Positions 18,179 through 26,462 of a stretch of 64,000 nt of DNA are shown one piece after another. This stretch comes from a virus: positions 1 through 64,000 of the IMG/VR virus record IMGVR_UViG_3300035670_000124, one strand, 5' to 3'. The notes under the pieces are model-generated. The model saw nothing but the letters and a program-made list of their open reading frames with translations. It ran no database searches and had not been told where the DNA came from. Each line of letters starts with the position of its first letter. The stretch's first letter is position 1. Both the position numbers and the translations under genes were made by a program.

Positions 18179-18328
18179 ATGCATATTAAAGAAGCCATTA
18201 TGAACATGCTTGATGAAAAATATTCAGCAATGAAAGAAAACTTTGAGAAGGTCATCAAGCAAAAGGTTGCTCAAAGACTAGAAGAAAAGAAGATCGTAGT
18301 AGCACAAGATTTTTTTGGTAAGAAATAA
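18179..18328 (+). CDS. Small gp67-like prohead core protein
   Basis: A 49-residue protein starting MHIKEAIMNMLDEKYSAMKE and ending EEKKIVVAQDFFGKK. The C-terminal part resembles T4 gp67 (IDLIKEEKIAIARNFL), a scaffold peptide of the prohead core, and the position after the portal gene agrees. M-L-D-E followed by Lys could be a gp21 cleavage site. It lacks the acidic tail of T4 gp67, which the protein at 20323 partly has. The ATG overlaps nothing upstream, and its stop abuts the next ATG (TAATG). Confidence 0.6.
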   Translation: MHIKEAIMNMLDEKYSAMKENFEKVIKQKVAQRLEEKKIVVAQDFFGKK

Positions 18329-19803
18329 TGAAGACAATCAAACAAATTCTATCAGAAGCCGATAAAGTTGATTTAGCCGATAATATTGATTTATTGGCAG
18401 AAGTTGGTTTGTTTGAAGAAAAACGATTGAATCTTATCAAAAGAGCATTGAATAAAAATCCTAATAACATGACTATGGCTGAAGCGAAAGCACTGAAAGA
18501 ATTTACTGATGTTTTGACAGAAGAAATTCTATGTGAAAAGCAAGACCATCTGAGTAAGTATGATAAAAGATTTTCTGGTAAGCATACCGAACAAGAACTA
18601 CCTACAGTCATAATCCTAAAAAGAAAGGCTATTAGAGTGTATCCCGATAATCAAAAAGTAGCATTGTATTATTCACAATCATTAGACAGATATATCTCTA
18701 TTCCATATGGACCTAAAGGTGAGCCATTAGGTATGACTATGAATGAGAGTGTTGATACCAAAGTAAGCCCAGAAGATGGTAATAAGATTCCAAGTGGAAA
18801 TGCCAAATCTCCATCTGCCAGAGAAATGCAGAAGGATGTTGATACTTCTGATATTCTCAAAAATATGAAGCAGAACGAGCCTGAAAATCCAAGATTGAAA
18901 TTTGCTCCCGGCATGAAATTGAAAGAAGAATCTCCCAACAGATTTAAAAGAAATCTTCAACAAATTAGAGAAAATAAATTAAATGAAGGGGATAATTGGC
19001 AAGATAGGACAAAGGCATTTGGTTATGGTGTAGCAAGAGGTGCAACTTTTGGATTAAGTGATACTGCCGCTAAAGCATTGGGCGGCGATCCTGAAAAATA
19101 TGAAAAAGAAAATCCAACAGCATCCTCTGCTGGTGAGTGGGGCAGTTTAGCAATTCCTGGTGCCGCTGGATTAAGTGTTGCAAAAGGTGCAGTTAAAGGC
19201 GTTCAAGCAGCTAAAATGGTAGCTAAAGGTTTAGGGAAAAAAGCCGGTGCCGGAGCTTTGGCTAAAGGTGCTCTTAAAGGTGCAGGTAGATCAAAAGCAG
19301 GTAGGCTTATGAAATTAGTTGGTAAAGGTATTAAAGCTGCTGCAAAAGCTATTGGTGATGTTGATTTATCGGGAGTAAAAAAACAAACAGATCAAACTGT
19401 ATATGGATTCACAAGAAGAGGTGAAGTTCAAGCTGGTGCCAGTAATTTAGGTAGAGTGTATGGTGGTGGGCAGCAAGCAACTAACGATCCAACTGTAGTA
19501 GCACAACAAGTAGCTGCATATAATACACAACAACCAGCAACATATTCTTCTCCAACAGCAAAAAGAAATATGTGGGAATCCAACCTATCACTAATCAAAA
19601 AACTTTCCAAGAGCAAGTCTCTCTCAGAAAGTGTTATTCATTTTTCTGATGAAAACTCTGTTACTATAAATAAAGGAACAGCAAAAAAAGTAATGAAGAT
19701 TTACAATTCTCTCAACGAAGATAACAAGAAGAAAATCGAGAGAATGTTGTCTGAAGATATTACATCATTCAAACAAGCAATCAATTTTATAGTTAGGCAT
19801 TAA
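18328..19803 (+). CDS. Putative internal/ejection protein with cleavable N-terminus and Gly/Ala-rich amphipathic segment
   Basis: A 491-residue protein inside the prohead gene cluster. The N-terminus MKTIKQILSEAD resembles the T4 capsid-targeting sequence, with L-S-E/A as a possible gp21 site; KLNE/GDNW (about residue 220) is a second. Residues 230-345 contain GVARGATFGLSDTAAKAL, NPTASSAGEWGSLAIPGAAG and a long Gly/Ala/Lys amphipathic stretch, a pattern seen in phage virion proteins thought to interact with membranes during DNA entry. The C-terminus (LNEDNKKKIERMLSEDITSF) is helical. I infer a packaged protein delivered with the DNA; it could instead be a core scaffold. Confidence 0.55.
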   Translation: MKTIKQILSEADKVDLADNIDLLAEVGLFEEKRLNLIKRALNKNPNNMTMAEAKALKEFTDVLTEEILCEKQDHLSKYDKRFSGKHTEQELPTVIILKRKAIRVYPDNQKVALYYSQSLDRYISIPYGPKGEPLGMTMNESVDTKVSPEDGNKIPSGNAKSPSAREMQKDVDTSDILKNMKQNEPENPRLKFAPGMKLKEESPNRFKRNLQQIRENKLNEGDNWQDRTKAFGYGVARGATFGLSDTAAKALGGDPEKYEKENPTASSAGEWGSLAIPGAAGLSVAKGAVKGVQAAKMVAKGLGKKAGAGALAKGALKGAGRSKAGRLMKLVGKGIKAAAKAIGDVDLSGVKKQTDQTVYGFTRRGEVQAGASNLGRVYGGGQQATNDPTVVAQQVAAYNTQQPATYSSPTAKRNMWESNLSLIKKLSKSKSLSESVIHFSDENSVTINKGTAKKVMKIYNSLNEDNKKKIERMLSEDITSFKQAINFIVRH

Positions 19804-19804
19804 T

Positions 19805-20326
19805 ATGGCAAATTTACTAAGAGAACATAGAATTGTTGATACAAACAGACGAGCATTGATTAAGTTTGTTTGTGTTTCTGATGGCACACAATTTTCAAAT
19901 GCCACACTAATAGATGTTTCAACATTAGCATATGCACTAAATGCCAATGGTTACATCATGACATCTGATACGGACCAAAAATCAACATACAGAACAACAA
20001 TCAGCAGAATCAAGGGAGCAACTAACATTGGCCCAGATTCTACAGGATACCTTAAATTACAGTGGCATGGTGATTCCAACTCAGAAATCATTGTAGTATC
20101 CAACGATTCATTTGATTATTCTGGTGAAGCATGGGGAGGAGTTGGTCACGGCACATTCCCAAATCCAGAGGCAAATAGTTCTGGCGATATTCTAATCTCT
20201 ACTTATGGTATGAAAGCCAATGACAACTTTACTCTTTTCGTTGAAGTTAGAAAAGAAAGCGGTGATTACGATCAAGGACAAACCGCAGACCCAGCAGCAT
20301 TCAATAGAGGACCATACTCACTATGA
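19805..20326 (+). CDS. Probable virion structural protein, function unknown
   Basis: A 173-residue, beta-rich, weakly acidic protein (LLREHRIVDTNRRALIKFV, GATNIGPDSTGYLKLQWHG, SGEAWGGVGHGTFPNPE). No named family is recognised. Its place between core-type genes in the head cluster, with start one base after the previous stop and a 4-base overlap with the next gene, makes a head-associated role likely. Confidence 0.5.
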   Translation: MANLLREHRIVDTNRRALIKFVCVSDGTQFSNATLIDVSTLAYALNANGYIMTSDTDQKSTYRTTISRIKGATNIGPDSTGYLKLQWHGDSNSEIIVVSNDSFDYSGEAWGGVGHGTFPNPEANSSGDILISTYGMKANDNFTLFVEVRKESGDYDQGQTADPAAFNRGPYSL

Positions 20327-20625
20327 AATTTATTCAAAACATCATAGATAAAAACCTTATTGAAGCCAAAAAAGAATTTGACTTCAAAGTTGCTTCACTT
20401 GTCGAGTCTAAGTTGGAAGAAAAGAAAAAGATGATTTCTGCATTCCTCTATGAAGCAAAAAAAGATAAGAAAAAAGATGATGAAGAAGATGAGGAAGATA
20501 AGTCTAAAAAGACAGTAGAAGTTTCTAAAAAGGCAAATCGATCTAGTCTTGATAATGTGGCTGTATATAATTACCTGAAAAAGAAACGCAAGAAAATGAA
20601 ATTGGCAGCGAAAAGAAGACAATAA
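20323..20625 (+). CDS. 67: gp67-like prohead core protein
   Basis: A 100-residue highly charged protein. The N-terminus MKFIQNIIDKNLIEAKKEFD has an L-I-E/A site fitting the prohead protease rule; then SLVESKLEEKKKMISAFLYE resembles T4 gp67. Residues 45-62 are an acidic Asp/Glu/Lys run, as in gp67, and the C-terminus is strongly basic. It starts on ATGA overlapping the previous gene and ends on TAATG with the next, a translationally coupled string. Confidence 0.6.
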   Translation: MKFIQNIIDKNLIEAKKEFDFKVASLVESKLEEKKKMISAFLYEAKKDKKKDDEEDEEDKSKKTVEVSKKANRSSLDNVAVYNYLKKKRKKMKLAAKRRQ

Positions 20626-20867
20626 TGGCACGAGTTAAATTAGTCAAACTTAGAATTAGAAATGGACAAGTTCAAAGACGAAAGAAAGTGTCTAATGTTC
20701 CCGGCTATACTCTCCGTGGTGGCAAGATGACAAAAATGACTGTTGCTGAAAGACGCAATAGAAGACTCGGCCAAAAGAGAGCAAAGATTAAAAAAAGACC
20801 TAAAATGGCTAGAATCATCATGAAAAGAAAAAGGTCTATCCTCAAAAGAAAAAGATTAGGATTCTAA
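20625..20867 (+). CDS. Small basic head/prohead core protein
   Basis: An 80-residue protein with about 40 percent Lys/Arg, containing NGQVQRRKKVSNVPGYTLRG and TVAERRNRRLGQKRAKIKKR. Similar small basic proteins precede the prohead protease in many myoviruses and occupy the place of T4 gp68. It could bind DNA or the acidic scaffold. Coupled to both neighbours by tight spacing. Confidence 0.55.
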   Translation: MARVKLVKLRIRNGQVQRRKKVSNVPGYTLRGGKMTKMTVAERRNRRLGQKRAKIKKRPKMARIIMKRKRSILKRKRLGF

Positions 20868-20871
20868 ACAA

Positions 20872-21528
20872 ATGAAATTAATTTCAGAAGAAATCTCAGA
20901 GATCAAATATCTCATAGAAGACAATAAAGAAAGTGGTAAGAAGTCTTATCATATTTCTGGCATCTTCATGCAAGCAGATCAAAAGAATAAAAACGGCAGA
21001 GTATATCCTTTTGCTACACTAAATAAAGAAGTAGACAGATACAACTCTGAGTATGTAAATAAGAATCGTGCATATGGAGAACTTGGTCATCCTGATAATC
21101 CAACGATCAATCTGGATAGAGTTTCACATATGATTACAAGTCTTCGTCCAGATGGAAATAATTTCATAGGCAAAGCTAAAATTGTAGATACTCCTATGGG
21201 AAATATAGTGAAAGGTCTATTAGACTCTGGTGCTAATTTAGGTGTTTCAACAAGAGGTGTAGGTTCACTAAAGCCACATAATGGTTATCAATTAGTTCAA
21301 GATGATTACAAACTTGCTACAGCAGCAGATATCGTCGCAGACCCTTCTGCTCCAAACGCATTTGTTGAAGGTATTATGGAGAACTACGACTGGTGGTTAG
21401 ATAATCTTACTGGAAAATGGCACCAAAGATATGTCGAACAGACAAGAAAGCAAATAAAAACATTTTCTAGGAGACAAATTGAAGAAAAATCTCTTATATT
21501 GTTTGAAAATCTCATAAAAAGTATTTAA
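20872..21528 (+). CDS. 21: Prohead core protease gp21
   Basis: A 218-residue serine protease (T4 gp21, 212 residues) that cleaves scaffold, capsid and internal proteins at (L/I)xE sites. The catalytic His is expected in GELGHPDNPTINLDRVSHMI and the Ser in LGVSTRGVGS; the HISGIFMQADQKNKNGRVYP opening is typical. Its own N-terminus, LISEEISEI, has I-S-E sites that suit self-cleavage. The stop is one base before the start of an endonuclease gene. Confidence 0.92.
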   Translation: MKLISEEISEIKYLIEDNKESGKKSYHISGIFMQADQKNKNGRVYPFATLNKEVDRYNSEYVNKNRAYGELGHPDNPTINLDRVSHMITSLRPDGNNFIGKAKIVDTPMGNIVKGLLDSGANLGVSTRGVGSLKPHNGYQLVQDDYKLATAADIVADPSAPNAFVEGIMENYDWWLDNLTGKWHQRYVEQTRKQIKTFSRRQIEEKSLILFENLIKSI

Positions 21529-21529
21529 T

Positions 21530-22165
21530 ATGTATTATGTATATGCACTAGTAGACCCTATTAATAATATTCCTTTTTACATCGGCAAAGGAAAGGGCGA
21601 TAGAGCATATACGCATATTAATGGTAGAGATAAAAATAATTTGAAAAAACTATCAACAATAAATAATATAAGAATGCTCGGTCACGAACCTAGAGTTACA
21701 TATATTGTTGAAAATATAGATGATGAAAAATATGCATATGATCTAGAATATCATATGATAAAAATTTGTCACAGTATGTTTGGAAAACATATCACGAATA
21801 GAGTTGGTGTAGACTTAAGACCTCCTTCTAGATTAGGTATACCAAATTCAGAAAAAGCAAAAGAAAAAATATCTAATGCTTTGAGAATGAGACGCAGACC
21901 TCCTATGACACAAGAGCAAAAAGATAAAATATCTGCTGCGAATATAAACAAAAAGAAACCCGAGAGAAGTTCTAACCATAAAAAGAACATAGGAAACAGT
22001 AAATCTAAATGGTATATTATAACTTTTCCGGATGGACACAAAGAAGAAATTTTTAATATGAATGAATTTTGTAGAATATATGAATTGTCACAGTCGCATT
22101 TATATTCTACTACAACTGGAAAAAGAAAACACCATAAGGGATTTTCTGCTATCTCAAAATTGTAA
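21530..22165 (+). CDS. GIY-YIG homing endonuclease
   Basis: A 211-residue endonuclease inserted between protease and scaffold genes. The core is YYVYALVDPINNIPFYIGKG with a Tyr-Asp-Leu-Glu helix (AYDLEYHMIKIC). The C-terminal region (PPMTQEQKDKISAAN, then FCRIYELSQSHLYSTTTG and HHKGFSA) resembles NUMOD/IENR1-type DNA-binding modules. No late box or clear Shine-Dalgarno precedes the ATG, unlike most other endonuclease genes here, so it may depend on coupling to gene 21. Confidence 0.85.
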   Translation: MYYVYALVDPINNIPFYIGKGKGDRAYTHINGRDKNNLKKLSTINNIRMLGHEPRVTYIVENIDDEKYAYDLEYHMIKICHSMFGKHITNRVGVDLRPPSRLGIPNSEKAKEKISNALRMRRRPPMTQEQKDKISAANINKKKPERSSNHKKNIGNSKSKWYIITFPDGHKEEIFNMNEFCRIYELSQSHLYSTTTGKRKHHKGFSAISKL

Positions 22166-22169
22166 GAAT

Positions 22170-22177
22170 TATAAATA
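22170..22177 (+). promoter_or_regulatory. Late promoter box upstream of gene 22
   Basis: Perfect TATAAATA five bases after the endonuclease stop and 27 bases before the gp22 ATG, which has AAGGAG as ribosome-binding site. Confidence 0.75.
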
Positions 22178-22203
22178 CTAAAATAAAAAAGGAGTTAACT
22201 ATA

Positions 22204-23448
22204 ATGGCTAAGTCATTAACAGAAACAGCAAAGCAGATTCTAATGAAAGAATCTGATGATCCTACGCCAGATCGTGGTGCAAAGTCTATGACACCTAATA
22301 TGCAGACATTACATCCCGGTTCAAGGTCCGTAGAAGGCAGATTTGCTAATCCTGGATCAAATGCTCCCGGTGGTGCAGAAGCTGCTGAAGATTTGGGTCC
22401 AGCATTGGTAAACAATACAGATGTTCCACCTTCAGCCAAGGCTGCTGCAAAGATGGGTAAAGATAATTCTCGTTCTGCCCAATCTGCCGTTCCTGCTGAA
22501 AAACCAACACAACAGGCATCAATTATGGAAGACGAAGAAGTAGAAATTTCTGAAGAACTAGAAGCATTCATCAACGAGATGATTGAAGAAGGTTACTCAG
22601 AAGATGAGATTGCAGAAGCAATTGCTGAAAACTTTGAAATCGTAGAAGAAAAAGACGAAGACGAAAAAGAAGATGAAAAAGAAGACAAGAAAGAAATGGA
22701 CGAGTCTTCACATATGAATAAAGAAACAATGAAAGAGCACGTTGATGCCCTTCTTGCTGGTGAAAACCTATCAGAAGATTTCCGTGCCAAAGCTGAAACA
22801 ATCTTTGAGTCTGCCGTTCTAACACGAGTCCAAGAAGAAGTTTCTGTTCTTGAAGAAGCATATGCAAAATCTCTTGAAGAAGAAGTTTCTGCTATCATGG
22901 AACAACTTACAGAACAAGTCGATTCATATCTATCATATGTTGTCGAACAATGGGTAGCTGAAAATGAAGTTGCCATTGAAACAGGTCTTCGCACAGAAAT
23001 CACCGAAGAATTTATTTCTGGCCTTAAGACACTATTTGCAGAAAACTACATTGATGTTCCAGAAGACAAAGTATCTGTAGTTGAAGAACTAGGCTCAAGA
23101 GTTGAAGCACTAGAAAACCAACTCAACGAAGAGATTTCCAAGAATGTTGAACTAACAAAAACACTTAACGAATCTCTCAAGCACGAAATCATCTCTAATG
23201 CATGTGAAGGTCTAACAAACACAGAAGCTGAGAAACTACTAACTCTCGCTGAAAATGTAAACTTCACATCACCAGACGAGTTTGCTGGTAAAGTAGCCAC
23301 CCTCCGTGAAGGCTATTTCACTAAGCCAGTGAATAGACTAGACGCACTTGATCCAGTAGAACCATCAGATGGAAAAGTGTTAACTGAAGAATTGAGTGGC
23401 CCAATGGCTGCTTATGTAAGAACTTTAGGTAAAAAATTACCAAGATAA
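22204..23448 (+). CDS. 22: Prohead scaffold protein gp22
   Basis: A 414-residue acidic, coiled-coil protein directly between gp21 and gp23, the position of T4 gp22. A Gly/Pro-rich head (PNMQTLHPGSRSVEGRFANP) precedes long Glu/Lys-rich helices (residues 105-370). Many (L/I)xE sites are present, fitting destruction by gp21 during maturation. The C-terminal end (GPMAAYVRTLGKKLPR) is the part that typically contacts capsid protein. Identification rests on composition plus synteny. Confidence 0.85.
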   Translation: MAKSLTETAKQILMKESDDPTPDRGAKSMTPNMQTLHPGSRSVEGRFANPGSNAPGGAEAAEDLGPALVNNTDVPPSAKAAAKMGKDNSRSAQSAVPAEKPTQQASIMEDEEVEISEELEAFINEMIEEGYSEDEIAEAIAENFEIVEEKDEDEKEDEKEDKKEMDESSHMNKETMKEHVDALLAGENLSEDFRAKAETIFESAVLTRVQEEVSVLEEAYAKSLEEEVSAIMEQLTEQVDSYLSYVVEQWVAENEVAIETGLRTEITEEFISGLKTLFAENYIDVPEDKVSVVEELGSRVEALENQLNEEISKNVELTKTLNESLKHEIISNACEGLTNTEAEKLLTLAENVNFTSPDEFAGKVATLREGYFTKPVNRLDALDPVEPSDGKVLTEELSGPMAAYVRTLGKKLPR

Positions 23449-23476
23449 TAAAAACCCTATAAGGAGAATAACAAAA

Positions 23477-24817
23477 ATGTATCTTTCAGAAGCCCTAGAA
23501 AATAAGTGGTCCCCAGTTCTCGACCACGACGGTCTTTCAAAAATTAAAGACCCATATCGTCGTGCAGTTACTGCTATCATTCTTGAGAACCAAGAAAAAG
23601 CAATGGCTGAAGAATCACGCCAACTAAATGAAACCGCACCAACAAATGCTGGTGGTGGTCTTGGTTCAGGCACAAACATTGCTGCATACGATCCAATTCT
23701 TATCTCACTAGTTCGTCGTGCACTACCAAACCTCATTGCTTATGACATCTGTGGTGTTCAGCCTATGACTGGTCCAACAGGACTAATTTTCGCAATGCGT
23801 TCACGTTACAAGAATCAAACTGGCACAGAAGCACTATTCAACGAAGCAAATACTGCTTTCTCTGGTACAAATGCTCTCGGTGCTAATGGTAACGTCCGTG
23901 GTTCATTTGCCAACACAAACCCAGTTTTTGCTCTAGGTGACGACGACGTTTATGGCTATGGCCGTGGCATGACAACTGGTCAAGCAGAAGCACTCGGTGA
24001 CGTTTCAACAAATCAATTTGCTGAAATGGCATTCAACATCGACAAGGTTACTGTTACTGCCCGTAGCCGTGCTCTAAAAGCAGAGTACACAATGGAACTA
24101 GCACAAGACCTCAAAGCAGTTCACGGTCTTGATGCAGAAACCGAACTAGCTAACATTCTTTCAACAGAAATTCTTGCTGAAATCAATCGTGAAGTAGTTC
24201 GTACAATCTATTCTTCTGCTACAGTTGGTGCACAATATGGTGTTACATCTGCTGGTACATTCGATCTTGATACAGATTCAAATGGCCGTTGGTCAGTTGA
24301 AAAGTTCAAAGGTATGGTTTTCCAAATCGAACGTGAATGCAACGCTATTGCTCGTGCAACACGTAGAGGGAAGGGCAATACCCTAATCGTTTCTTCAGAC
24401 GTTGCTTCTGCTCTTGCAATGGCTGGTGTTCTCGATTATACACCTGCTCTACAAGCCGATCTAGTTGTTGACGACACAGGTAATACCTTTGCTGGCACAC
24501 TACATGGCCGAATCAAAGTTTATATCGATCCATATTTCGGTGGTTCCGCTAATGGCGATGAACTCTGCACAGTTGGTTATAAAGGTACATCACCTTATGA
24601 CGCTGGTCTATTCTATTGCCCATACGTTCCACTACAAATGGTTCGTGCAATCGGTCAAGACACCTTCCAACCAAAGATCGGCTTCAAAACCCGTTATGGT
24701 ATGGTTGCTAACCCATTTGCTACTGCTGCTGGTGATGGTGCTGTTGCTCCACGTAACACCAATGCCAACAACGCAAACATCTACTACAGAATTTTCAGAG
24801 TCCGTAACCTCACATAA
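23477..24817 (+). CDS. 23: Major capsid protein gp23
   Basis: A 446-residue HK97-fold capsid subunit (T4 gp23, 521 residues). The sequences RALPNLIAYDICGVQPMTGPTGLIFAMRSRY and KAEYTMELAQDLKAVHGLDAE are hallmarks of T4-like gp23. A maturation cut is likely at LNE52/T53 (SRQLNETAPT), which fits the gp21 rule and would remove about 52 residues. The codon usage is noticeably richer in C-ending codons than the neighbours, consistent with a very highly expressed gene. A strong terminator follows. Confidence 0.96.
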   Translation: MYLSEALENKWSPVLDHDGLSKIKDPYRRAVTAIILENQEKAMAEESRQLNETAPTNAGGGLGSGTNIAAYDPILISLVRRALPNLIAYDICGVQPMTGPTGLIFAMRSRYKNQTGTEALFNEANTAFSGTNALGANGNVRGSFANTNPVFALGDDDVYGYGRGMTTGQAEALGDVSTNQFAEMAFNIDKVTVTARSRALKAEYTMELAQDLKAVHGLDAETELANILSTEILAEINREVVRTIYSSATVGAQYGVTSAGTFDLDTDSNGRWSVEKFKGMVFQIERECNAIARATRRGKGNTLIVSSDVASALAMAGVLDYTPALQADLVVDDTGNTFAGTLHGRIKVYIDPYFGGSANGDELCTVGYKGTSPYDAGLFYCPYVPLQMVRAIGQDTFQPKIGFKTRYGMVANPFATAAGDGAVAPRNTNANNANIYYRIFRVRNLT

Positions 24818-24848
24818 TTCTGTTAATAATAAGAACAATAAAATACTA

Positions 24849-24876
24849 AAGAGGGGAGAAATCCCCTCTTTTTTTG
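24849..24876 (+). terminator. Rho-independent terminator after gene 23
   Basis: Stem AAGAGGGG/CCCCTCTT (24849-24856, 24863-24870) with loop AGAAAT, followed by a run of seven T bases counting the stem end. Confidence 0.88.
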
Positions 24877-24882
24877 TGGTTT

Positions 24883-24890
24883 TATAAATA
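24883..24890 (+). promoter_or_regulatory. Late promoter box
   Basis: Perfect TATAAATA seven bases after the capsid-gene terminator and 32 bases before the next ATG, so the downstream structural gene has its own late promoter. Confidence 0.78.
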
Positions 24891-24921
24891 TACATGATAA
24901 CTCAAAATAAGAGATGGTATA

Positions 24922-26223
24922 ATGGCACAATTTAGAAAAGACACATATCGTTATCTTCCACAAGAAACTACTATATTTGAAGCAGTTATGTTGGCAGATC
25001 AATATGGTAATTTAGTCGGTGCAGCCAATCCTTCAGGCATGGCTGTAGATGCCTTTGGTCGTGCAAGAGTTTCAACACCACTAACATTATTTGATTCACA
25101 ACATCGTTATGACCCAAACGGTAAATTTCATACTGCCAATACTGGTGGTGGAACATATTCATATACTGCAAATACTGCTGCATTTTCAATGAGTGTTAAT
25201 ACTTCATCCGGAGCAGAAGTTATTCGTGAAACTAGAAGGGTGTTTGCATACCAGCCAGGAAAATCTCTACAGATTCTACAAACATTTATTATGAATCCTG
25301 CAAAAGAAGGATTGAGACAAAGAGTTGGATACTTTGATACTAGAAACGGAATATTCTTGGAACTTGATGGTTCAACATTATCATTTGTCAAAAGAAGCAA
25401 TTCTACAAGCACACCAACTGATACTCCAGTTGAACAAGCAGATTGGAATTATGATAAATTAGATGGAGCAGGTCCATCCGGTTTGACATTAGATATTACC
25501 AAAGCACAGATTATGTTTATTGATATTGAATGGCTTGGTCTTGGAACAGTTCGTTGTGGGTTTGTTATCAACGGTCAATTGATTCATTGTCATTCATTCC
25601 ATCATGCAAATATTGTAGATGGTCCATATATGACTACTGCTTGTCTTCCAGTTAGACTTGAAATTACAAATACCGACACAACGGCAAACAATTCTACTCT
25701 CAAACAAGTATGTTCTTCTGTAGTGTCAGAAGGCGGTTATGAATTAAGAGGAAAGCCAAGATCAATCGGAACCCCTGCAAATTCTGTCATTGATATGGCA
25801 ACTGCTGGTATATGGTATCCAATAGTTTCAATACGATTGAAAGCAGACCAATTAGATTCTATTGTGATTCCAACAAACATTTCATTCCTTGCAGAAGGAA
25901 ATAATGGTAGAGCCAAATATGCTCTGATCTCTGGTGGAACACTTGGCGGAAATACCGTATTCACATCTGCTGCATCAGATTCTCCTGTAGAATATAATAT
26001 GGTAGCAAATTCTATCTCTGGCGGAACTGTTGTTCAACAAGGTTTAGTAGGAATAACCAATCAAACATCTGCATTAGTATCATTAGACAAAGATGCTCTT
26101 TTCAAATATCAGCTATCAAGAAATGGTCTGACAAATACACCAGAAGTTCTAACACTTGCAGGAATGGCAGGAACTGCTGGTGATGATGCTTCAGGAACAA
26201 TAGATTGGGAGGAAGTAACATAA
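24922..26223 (+). CDS. Probable virion structural protein
   Basis: A 433-residue beta-rich protein with no recognised named family. The segment AFGRARVSTPLTLFDSQHRY, with QPGKSLQILQTFIMNPAKEG and DGPYMTTACLPVRLEI, resembles a conserved structural protein found beside head and tail genes in several large phages. No signal peptide or membrane segment. Its late promoter and place after the capsid gene suggest a virion component, perhaps a capsid decoration or fibre base; I cannot choose between these. Confidence 0.5.
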   Translation: MAQFRKDTYRYLPQETTIFEAVMLADQYGNLVGAANPSGMAVDAFGRARVSTPLTLFDSQHRYDPNGKFHTANTGGGTYSYTANTAAFSMSVNTSSGAEVIRETRRVFAYQPGKSLQILQTFIMNPAKEGLRQRVGYFDTRNGIFLELDGSTLSFVKRSNSTSTPTDTPVEQADWNYDKLDGAGPSGLTLDITKAQIMFIDIEWLGLGTVRCGFVINGQLIHCHSFHHANIVDGPYMTTACLPVRLEITNTDTTANNSTLKQVCSSVVSEGGYELRGKPRSIGTPANSVIDMATAGIWYPIVSIRLKADQLDSIVIPTNISFLAEGNNGRAKYALISGGTLGGNTVFTSAASDSPVEYNMVANSISGGTVVQQGLVGITNQTSALVSLDKDALFKYQLSRNGLTNTPEVLTLAGMAGTAGDDASGTIDWEEVT

Positions 26224-26462
26224 TTATTCTTCGCAAAAAAGAACTCATATTAGTAGGCGTAATATATTATATACCAGACTACACTAATCTACTAAATGAA
26301 TTTTATTGGCAGTGTGAAGACATTGTTCCAGATATGCCAAGAGTGCATAAGTTTCTAAACTACTGGAAAGATAATATTGATGCAGTAATCAAAGAAGTTC
26401 AAGTGAGTGTTGGTAATACTTCAGAATATGTCAATGCTGACTTTTATAAGGTAATCAACTAA
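26205..26462 (+). CDS. Small conserved protein of unknown function
   Basis: Up to 85 residues. The recognisable part is VIYYIPDYTNLLNEFYWQCEDIVPDMPRVHKFLNYWK, a helical pattern seen in small proteins of T4-like phages of marine hosts. The ATG at 26205 lies inside the previous gene and adds a hydrophobic leader (IIILRKKELILVGV) that does not look conserved, so a downstream non-ATG start is possible. The GGGAGGAAG at 26207-26215 may serve such a start. Confidence 0.45.
   Translation: MGGSNIIILRKKELILVGVIYYIPDYTNLLNEFYWQCEDIVPDMPRVHKFLNYWKDNIDAVIKEVQVSVGNTSEYVNADFYKVIN

Noticed and set aside
22149-23736. Long minus-strand open frames opposite genes 22 and 23
   Set aside because: They arise from codon bias of highly expressed genes on the plus strand; Ser-rich, no start signals.
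24849-24876. Terminator hairpin as an attachment site or origin
   Set aside because: Simple stem plus T-run explains it; no repeats of it elsewhere.
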